A stretch of DNA of 64,000 nucleotides from Girardinichthys multiradiatus. Its lineage: Eukaryota > Chordata > Actinopteri > Cyprinodontiformes > Goodeidae. A program made the position numbers and the translations under genes. Below are positions 61,601 through 64,000 of the stretch, piece after piece (positions within the stretch are counted from its first letter, which is position 1; each line of letters begins with the position of its first letter). The notes under the pieces are model-generated. The model saw only the letters and a list, made by a program, of their open reading frames with translations. It made no database searches and was not told where the DNA came from. The stretch spans positions 1,689,001 through 1,753,000 of the forward strand of contig NC_061795.1 in the NCBI RefSeq assembly GCF_021462225.1, in the 5' to 3' direction.

Positions 61601-64000
61601 GTCAAAGAGTGATAAAGCCTTGACTTGTCTTCTAATAAATCAAAGATGATCAGTTTGACATCTTTGTGGAATTCTCCGCATTTCTTAATTTGTTTATTCA
61701 CATTATTTGCTTTGATCTGCTGAAGTGGCTTTAAAAAAGAAATTCTGTTTCTAAGAACAATAAGTCAGTGGACCAAAAGTAAATTGAAGGATAAAAGTTT
61801 AATTCTTATTAGCTGATCACATAGGTTTGTCAAATTGTTCTTCTAAACTGACATTATTCCTCACAACTGTAACTGGTCAAATTTACTGGACCTGAGTTTT
61901 AACCCCACTATCTGGTATAGATGGAGAATGGGCTGCAGTTGTATAGCGCTTTATCAAGTCCCCAGAAACCCCAAAGCGCTTTACACCACAATCAGTCATC
62001 CACCCATTCATACACTGACAGTGGTGAGCTACATTGTAGCCACAGCTGCCCTGGGGCAGAATGACAGAAGTGAGGCTGCCATACAATCAGCACCACCAAG
62101 CCCTCTGATCACCATCAGCAAGCAAGGAGGGCAAAGTGTCTTGCTCAAGGACACAACGACTAAGACAGAGAGAGCAGGGGTTTGAACCAGCCGCCCACCG
62201 GTTACAGGACAAACCCCTGCCACTGTCGCCACCGAAGGTAGAAACACTCTGGTCCCTCTCAATCAACGAGCTCAAAACAAGTAGGTGAGTGACGTCAGAG
62301 GGAAAATTAGAACATGAAGAATAAATTTGATATGAGCCATTTGACCTGTACCACTGAGAGGAATTATTTGTGAGGACGTGTGACAGACAGCAAGAAGTTA
62401 ATTACCTCAGATGGCAGGCAGAAGTGTTTTGTACTGGGTATTCATTGGCAGCCAGTGGCGGGCTGGTTTGGCGGGCTGGTTTGGCCCCGGATTGTTCGGT
62501 CAGTGGCGCTATACAGGGAGTTAAGTATGAGTGGATGGGAAGTAAAGGCATGTGTGCAACCTGCATTTGGGATCAATGTCCATCACTAATGGGAGCTGAC
62601 AGTATTGATCTCGCAATCTGGCTGTAAAGGAAGCGTACATGTATCCGTGTGTGTGTGTATGTGTATGCATGTGTAGGACACCAGGATGAGTATTATCTAG
62701 AGAATCACAGAAGCGGCAGGGTAATTAATGGCCAGTTGAGACTTGCTGTCTGGTCTGTCTTGTCTCATCTTGCACTGAAATGGTAAGGCAGTATTGTGTG
62801 TATATATGCAGCTCTACTGGTCTGAGTGGTGGCTACTTGCCAAATGCGAGTCCCTACAGAGGCATGATCCTAGTACTACAACAAACCCCAGCTTGTACAG
62901 AAAAAAACCCTTCAAACAGGTCAGCCAATCAGCTCCACTGGTGTATCCAGTCTACCTTGGCAATGATGCTGCAGAGCTGGGGTCCATCCTGGGTGAGTGA
63001 CAGCAAGTTGCTAATGGCACAGCCAATAGTTTGAACGCAGTCTGATGACTCAATCTGTTTGATCAGCACCTACAAGGAAGATGAGACCTGAATTCATTTG
63101 TTATTATTAACAAAAGACAAAAACTCATTCGAAAGAATTTTCGCCAAGCAGGGGATGATTTCATATAAACAATTTTCAAGTCTTGTCACAAATTCTCAAA
63201 TGGATTTATGTCTGGATTTTTATTGGGCTATCCTAACACATAAATCCTTCATCTAAACCATTGCAGTGGTGCTCTGGTTGTACAAGTTTGGGGTCATTAT
63301 CCTGGTGGACGGTGAACCTCAATCCAAAGTATTTTGCTGAAACTAAACCTGTTTTCTTCCCAGATTTATCTGTTTTTAGATCTTAGTATTCCCCTTCCCA
63401 TGAACTCTGACCCTTTTCCCTGCATGATGCTGCTATCACAATGTTTCACTGTTGTGAATCAGGTTCAGGGTGATGCACAGTGTTAGTTTTCTGCCACACA
63501 GAGTGTCTTGTAGGTACAACTGTATTTGAGGTCAGACTAAATCACACACAGGCAGGCTTCATTTGCCAATTAGGTAACAATTAGGTGACAAATTTTATGA
63601 AGGAATTTTAGAGTAAAGGGAGCTGAATATAAACGCAAACCGCCCATTTCAGATTTTTAATTGTGTAAAATCCTCAAACTTTCAAATTTTTCTTCCATTT
63701 CACAAATGTGCACTGGTTTGTGTTGGCCTGTCACATAAAACCTCATCGAAATGTGTTAGTCTTTGTAGATTTAACAAGAAAAAGAAAATCAAACACTTTT
63801 ACAGGACTATATGCGTGGCTTAAAATATCAAATTCAGCATGATGCTGAGAAAGCACATAAAGCTCTGGAGCACACAAAAAAGACCAAAGATAAATACAGT
63901 GACCTACCCGGATCTCATTGGCTAACGCCATGTCAATCATGTTGCTGAAGGAATCACTGACATCTGTGAGGATCTCATGGATAGCCTCCCTCATCGATTT
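34472..64000 (-). CDS. insc: Inscuteable spindle orientation adaptor, C-terminal exons (partial)
   Basis: Insc bridges the Par3/aPKC polarity complex and LGN (GPSM2)/NuMA so that the mitotic spindle aligns in polarised cells. Nine exons with AG/GT borders join in phase into 370 codons plus TGA; the 5' part, including the LGN-binding region, is beyond 64000. The protein is a string of helical armadillo-type repeats (for example [52 protein letters not shown]). The end, [15 protein letters not shown], agrees with vertebrate INSC as I remember it. S-F-V at the C-terminus fits a class I PDZ ligand. Introns carry Tc1, SINE, Helitron-like, Rex3 and LTR insertions but no exon is hit. I am confident of the gene; exact isoform is not known. 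Confidence 0.93.
34601..35020. other. insc intron start, no other feature
   Basis: AT-rich intron sequence between the last coding exon and the Tc1 cluster. Nothing recognised. Confidence 0.6.
35736..37345 (+). mobile_element. Complete Tc1-like transposon with intact transposase
   Basis: A 1610-bp element with TA on both sides (35734-35735 and 37346-37347). The ends match over about 210 bp as inverted repeats: CAGGTCTTTCTCAAAATATT on the left and its complement with small changes on the right (...AATATTTTGAGAAGGACCTG). The transposase is uninterrupted. Structure, target and coding are all compatible with recent activity. Confidence 0.94.
36064..37068 (+). CDS. Tc1-like DD34E transposase, intact
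   Basis: 334 residues, the usual Tc1 length, from ATG at 36064 to TGA at 37068. Residues 1-110 form the two helix-turn-helix DNA-binding domains ([18 protein letters not shown] and [16 protein letters not shown]), with a basic GRKR/NLS-like segment at about 50-58 between. The catalytic triad is D148 (FSDESKF), D238 (FQHDLAPAH) and E273 (NPIENLW), with 34 residues between the second D and the E. The protein cuts at the terminal repeats and pastes the element into TA. No stop, frameshift or missing key residue is visible. It reads opposite to insc, in an insc intron. Confidence 0.95.
   Translation: MGKTADLTAVQKATIDTLKQEGKTQKEISERIGCSQSAVSRHLSGKSVGRKKCGRKRCTTRRGDRTLRKIVEKGRFQTLGDLRKQWTESGVETSRVTVYRRVQEMGYRCRIPQVKPLLNQKQRQKRLTWATEKQHWTVAQWSKVLFSDESKFCMSFGNQGARVWRKTGEKEMPKCQKSSVKYPQSVMVWGAVSAVGVGPLCFIKGRVNAASYQEILEHLMHPSAEKLYGDEDFIFQHDLAPAHSAKTTGKWFTDHGITVLNWLANSPDLNPIENLWDIVKRTLRDSRPNTLDELKVAIEASWASIRPQQCHRLIASMPRRIEAVISAKGFPTKY
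37948..38601 (+). mobile_element. Tc1 element, 3'-truncated (third family)
   Basis: After TA at 37946-37947 the left end reads CAGGGGTTGGACAATGAAAC, a distinct fish Tc1 family. Homology stops at about 38601, just after the first catalytic aspartate block. The sequence beyond (38602-38723) is unrelated. Confidence 0.85.
38134..38601 (+). pseudogene. Tc1 transposase N-terminal half
   Basis: An open frame from ATG 38134 ([19 protein letters not shown]) holds both DNA-binding helices ([15 protein letters not shown], and [13 protein letters not shown]) and the first DDE aspartate in LFSDESTF. It then runs into about 20 unrelated residues before a stop at 38664. The second D and the E are missing, so it cannot transpose but could still bind ends. 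Confidence 0.88.
38726..40351 (+). mobile_element. Complete Tc1 element, broken transposase
   Basis: 1626 bp between TAs at 38724-38725 and 40352-40353. The left end is CAGTACAGACCAAAGGTTTGG and the right end CCAAACTTTTGGTCTGTACCG, the inverted counterpart with few changes. Inner repeats (CATGTGGAATTATATACTG) also occur inverted near both ends. It is the same family as copy G at 16836. Confidence 0.93.
39141..40188 (+). pseudogene. Tc1 transposase with frameshift and stop
   Basis: The frame from ATG 39141 runs 246 codons with both DNA-binding helices, the first aspartate (WSDESKF) and VMVWGCF. A frameshift near 39800 moves the rest to the frame of 39811-40188, which has [11 protein letters not shown] and NPIEMV. 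A TAG follows at 40000, where W is expected next to the catalytic E. The C-terminus reads to TAA at 40188. Two lesions make it inactive, but little else has decayed. Confidence 0.9.
40566..40642 (-). CDS. insc: insc small exon
   Basis: 77 bp ([17 protein letters not shown], then SDSVLVACL), acceptor tttag|CTGTCC, donor CCTG|gtaggt. Its 2-base excess is exactly what is needed to keep the last exon in frame. Confidence 0.9.
40643..41205. other. insc intron, unassigned
   Basis: AT-rich intron sequence upstream of the 77-bp exon on the minus strand. No repeat ends or coding words recognised. Confidence 0.5.
41210..41337 (-). mobile_element. SINE 3' fragment
   Basis: On the minus strand it reads CTGTCCAGGGTGTACCCCGCC-like sequence to CAGTCAGTCA-type tail, matching the last 130 bp of the SINE at 49688-50050. 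The tRNA-like head is missing (5' truncation). Confidence 0.82.
42340..43060. repeat. Degenerate tandem repeat, about 185 bp
   Basis: Similar phrases recur with about the same spacing: TTTGATACATTTTATC near 42427 and TTTGGATACCTTTTATCG near 42629; GATTGTTCACC near 42584 and 42780; TTGATAGCCCTTA-type words near 42826 and 43012. I read this as about four diverged copies. Confidence 0.55.
43385..43524 (+). repeat. Left flank of minisatellite, direct repeat copy 1
   Basis: It starts GACCATCTTCATAGG and includes GTACTTAAACAGCATGTACT, TGCTGTTCTAACAGCTGGAC and GGCAATTTCATAGAC. The same order of words occurs at 45151-45300 just after the minisatellite. Confidence 0.78.
43525..45125 (+). repeat. 1.6-kb AGAACC-type minisatellite
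   Basis: More than 60 degenerate units built on CCATCAGAACCAG, mostly about 21-24 bp each with varied second halves (GACCCAAACT, GAGGAATTCT, TTAGGAACCC and others). A higher order of 250 bp is visible: AATCCATCAGAACCTGGAG at 44291 recurs at 44541, and a more diverged version at about 44791. The unit length is often a multiple of three, so long open frames appear on both strands (43831-44355 plus; 43520-43771 and 44031-44342 minus). I regard them as by-products. Confidence 0.92.
45151..45300 (+). repeat. Right flank of minisatellite, direct repeat copy 2
   Basis: It begins GACTATCTTCATAGG and continues with GCTACTTAAACAGATTCTACT, split words ACTGCTGTTCCAACACCTGAAC and GGCAATTTCATAGATTTT. It corresponds word for word with 43385-43524, with roughly 75-80 percent identity by eye. 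Confidence 0.78.
45961..45991 (+). other. Helitron-like 3' hairpin and CTAG
   Basis: GCATTTTC...GGAAATGC forms an 8-bp stem with one G-T pair and a GTA loop; CTAG ends at 45991 after a short A/T spacer. This matches how Helitrons terminate. Confidence 0.55.
45992..46440. other. insc intron, unassigned
   Basis: AT-rich, with a poly(T) run at about 46301-46315. Nothing else recognised. Confidence 0.5.
46441..46596 (-). CDS. insc: insc exon
   Basis: 156 bp ([15 protein letters not shown]...[13 protein letters not shown]), acceptor gttag|GAGTA, donor AAAG|gtaaca. It carries the [18 protein letters not shown] helix. Confidence 0.94.
46597..47499. other. insc intron, unassigned
   Basis: AT-rich. 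A more GC-rich block at about 46990-47230 opens on both strands but matches nothing I know. Confidence 0.4.
47500..47760 (-). mobile_element. Tc1 relic
   Basis: Minus-strand words of a Tc1 transposase and its middle region survive ([11 protein letters not shown] near 47560-47592 and [10 protein letters not shown] near 47615-47650). It is short, broken and without ends. Confidence 0.65.
47761..48336. other. insc intron, unassigned
   Basis: AT-rich intron sequence. Nothing recognised. Confidence 0.5.
48337..48403 (-). CDS. insc: insc small exon
   Basis: 67 bp ([22 protein letters not shown] and one base), acceptor ctcag|GTGG, donor CAAG|gtaatt. Too short for ORF calling, found by phase and homology to remembered INSC. 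Confidence 0.92.
48531..48709 (-). CDS. insc: insc exon
   Basis: 179 bp ([17 protein letters not shown]...DTPYSKDQ), acceptor ccttag|AGCTG, donor CAG|gtatca. The first codon is completed by the last base of the exon before. Confidence 0.94.
48884..49055 (-). CDS. insc: insc exon
   Basis: 172 bp ([16 protein letters not shown]...[10 protein letters not shown] plus one base), acceptor ccgcag|GTGG, donor ATCA|gtgagt. An alanine-rich armadillo helix is prominent. Confidence 0.94.
49133..49545 (-). mobile_element. Tc1 relic, internally deleted
   Basis: After TA the left end CAGTGCCTTGCAAAAGTATC is a fish Tc1 terminal repeat. The region 49290-49545 matches the upstream half of minus-strand transposase sequence of that family (CTCCAGAGTTACCATGGACC, GTCAGTTTAGATGAATG). 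The middle and far end are missing. Confidence 0.7.
49688..50050 (+). mobile_element. tRNA-derived SINE
   Basis: The head has an A-box-like TGGCGCAGTCGGTAGCAC and a B box GGTTCGATTCC, then the standard teleost body (TCCCACAGTCCAAAGAC, CTCTAAATTGCCCTTAGG, CCTGTCCAGGGTGTACCCCG) and a GACTGACTGA tail. Polymerase III would transcribe it from the internal boxes. It is about 363 bp, nearly complete, in the sense opposite to insc. Confidence 0.82.
50060..50980. other. insc intron, unassigned
   Basis: No gene, ends or coding words recognised. A 30-bp near-palindrome surrounds 50727-50760 (ACACAGAGGAAGAGTGAAT and partner), origin unknown. Confidence 0.45.
50985..51905 (+). mobile_element. Tc1 relic
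   Basis: The left end is a decayed TGCTTTGCAAATATATTTACTC terminal repeat with the usual GTGAGAGACCAACACAAA subterminal word. Coding-strand words occur near 51450-51660 (RFTFQQ-like, then [19 protein letters not shown] with the catalytic E present). It has an internal deletion; right end near 51905. Confidence 0.75.
51906..54076. other. insc intron with GC-richer patch
   Basis: Mostly AT-rich, unassigned. A patch at about 52440-52740 is CT/GC-rich and open in two plus-strand frames (52369-52896, 175 codons, and 52400-52843, 147 codons). Neither shows a domain I recognise; it could be a regulatory block or an unknown exon. Confidence 0.4.
54077..54200 (+). mobile_element. Rex3/RTE-like LINE 3' remnant
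   Basis: Words of the Rex3 C-terminus and tail are kept: GAGGAGCTTGAAGAGGTG (EELEEV), CTAAGACTGCTGCCCCCGC (LRLLPP) and AGATAAGCGGAAGATAATG. Only the last 120 bp are present. Confidence 0.75.
54201..55689. other. insc intron, unassigned
   Basis: No element ends recognised. Moderately GC-rich near 55030-55420 with open frames (for example 55133-55555) that match nothing known to me. Confidence 0.45.
55690..56405 (+). mobile_element. Rex3/RTE-like LINE relic
   Basis: Broken coding strand of the reverse transcriptase end: [17 protein letters not shown] near 55862, then C-terminal words [12 protein letters not shown] near 56150 and a tail TAGGATAAGTGGAAGACAAT. Stops in all frames. Same family type as the fragment at 54077, but with its own tail, so a separate insertion. 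Confidence 0.78.
56406..56884. other. insc intron, unassigned
   Basis: AT-rich sequence with no recognised element. Confidence 0.5.
56890..57641 (+). mobile_element. Solo LTR
   Basis: 752 bp beginning TGTCAGGATCG and ending AATATGACA, so TGTCA...TGACA ends. A perfect 5-bp duplication AGATG flanks it (56885-56889 and 57642-57646). Promoter-like GTATTTAAGG lies at 56998-57007 and AATAAA at 57563-57568, both in the plus sense. No internal retroelement sequence is present, so the provirus recombined out. Family (Gypsy or ERV type) is unresolved. It sits close to the donor of the insc exon at 57702, antisense to the gene. Confidence 0.9.
57702..57827 (-). CDS. insc: insc exon
   Basis: 42 codons in phase 0 ([16 protein letters not shown]...EEGINQLDK), acceptor cacag|GAAGG, donor AAG|gtcaat. 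A solo LTR begins about 60 bp downstream in the intron. Confidence 0.93.
57828..60144. other. insc intron, unassigned
   Basis: No clear element. ORFs at 58754-59056 and 59836-60060 have no recognisable domain. The part 59900-60060 has some Tc1-like flavour but too little to call. Confidence 0.45.
60145..60955 (+). mobile_element. Tc1/mariner-like relic, internally deleted
   Basis: The left end reads ATAATAGCAGTGTGGAGTTC and the right end GAACTCCACTCACTTTTTA then AGCACTGCTGTTAT, an inverted pair. Inside, transposase words [13 protein letters not shown] near 60600-60632 (catalytic E) and TYEFCNN-like near 60370 are recognisable. The middle of the transposase is deleted. Confidence 0.78.
60956..61925. 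other. insc intron, unassigned
   Basis: AT-rich intron sequence. Nothing recognised. Confidence 0.5.
61930..62235 (-). mobile_element. tRNA-derived SINE-like repeat (second family)
   Basis: The plus strand reads TATAGCGCTTTATCAAG and CCCCAAAGCGCTTTACACC, then GTGTCTTGCTCAAGGACACA. The minus strand has a tRNA-like head: GGCGACAGTGGCAGGGGTTT and a B box GGTTCAAACCCC at about 62191-62180. This is a widespread teleost repeat; the SINE class is likely but not certain. Confidence 0.65.
62276..62955. other. insc intron with short TG repeat
   Basis: A (TG)n-like run at about 62647-62676. GC-rich direct repeat GCGGGCTGGTTTG at 62458 and 62471. No gene recognised. Confidence 0.5.
62956..63069 (-). 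CDS. insc: insc exon
   Basis: 38 codons in phase 0 ([14 protein letters not shown]...LCSIIAK), acceptor ttgtag|GTG, donor AAG|gtagac. Includes an armadillo-like helix pair. Confidence 0.92.
63120..63765 (-). mobile_element. Tc1 relic
   Basis: Minus-strand Tc1 words and noncoding phrases of the family are kept: GGGGTCATTATCCTGGTGGA, TGCATGATGCTGCTATCACA and AATGTTTCACTG, then TGTTGGCCTGTCACATAAA near the right end. Stops throughout. Confidence 0.75.
63908..64000 (-). CDS. insc: insc exon (partial, first in window)
   Basis: It encodes 31 residues including [18 protein letters not shown], then MALANEIR. The donor is CGG|gtaggt at 63907. The exon continues beyond the right edge. Confidence 0.92.

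Overview
The window is vertebrate nuclear DNA, almost certainly from a teleost fish. It holds one host gene, read on the minus strand in small exons across the right half, inside dense transposon sequence of kinds typical of teleosts: L2/CR1-like LINEs with AATTGAATTGAA-type tails, a Rex3/RTE-like LINE, many Tc1 elements, a hAT-like MITE, tRNA-derived SINEs, a Helitron-like element and two endogenous retroviruses (ERVs). No bacterial features, CRISPR arrays or genuine tRNA/rRNA genes were seen.

Host gene: nine exons (63908-64000, 62956-63069, 57702-57827, 48884-49055, 48531-48709, 48337-48403, 46441-46596, 40566-40642, 34472-34600) join in phase into 370 codons and a stop. I recognise the product as the armadillo-repeat C-terminal part of Inscuteable (insc), the adaptor that links the Par3 polarity complex to LGN/NuMA for spindle orientation. 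The 5' exons lie beyond the right edge. A candidate poly(A) signal is at 33871-33876.

Left part (1-29274) is a nest of mobile elements. An internally deleted LINE (400-1023, 1822-2059, 9701-9927) was hit by a hAT-like MITE (8-bp duplication CATACTAC) and by a complete two-LTR provirus, ERV1 (2060-9700, 5-bp duplication GTTTC, tRNA-Tyr-like primer site). A second LINE fragment follows (9928-11340). LINE C lies on the minus strand (11621-15228) and is split by LINE D of the same family in the opposite orientation (14008-14887). A LINE ORF1 fragment (about 15262-16630) and a truncated Tc1 (16836-17652) follow. The Tc1 ends in a 17-bp micro-inversion fused directly to ERV2 (17653-29274), which has gag, pol, env and a 3' LTR but no 5' LTR. 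ERV2 env is split by LINE F (24459-27637).

Middle part (29275-40360) holds the 3' flank of insc and a Tc1 cluster. One copy at 35736-37345 has an uninterrupted 334-aa DD34E transposase and is inserted at a TA inside an older Tc1 relic. Two further Tc1 copies follow (37948-38601 and 38726-40351).

Right part (40360-64000) is insc introns. The intron at 40643-46440 carries a likely Helitron-like element with a 1.6-kb AGAACC-type minisatellite, a 250-bp higher-order period and duplicated flanks. A solo LTR with a perfect 5-bp duplication (AGATG) starts about 60 bp inside another intron. The rest is SINEs, Rex3 and Tc1 relics and unassigned AT-rich sequence.

The elements do not form a pathway. 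Their order of nesting records successive insertions. The only likely functional genes are insc and possibly the intact Tc1 transposase. All coordinates and joins were read by eye; no alignment or database search was run.
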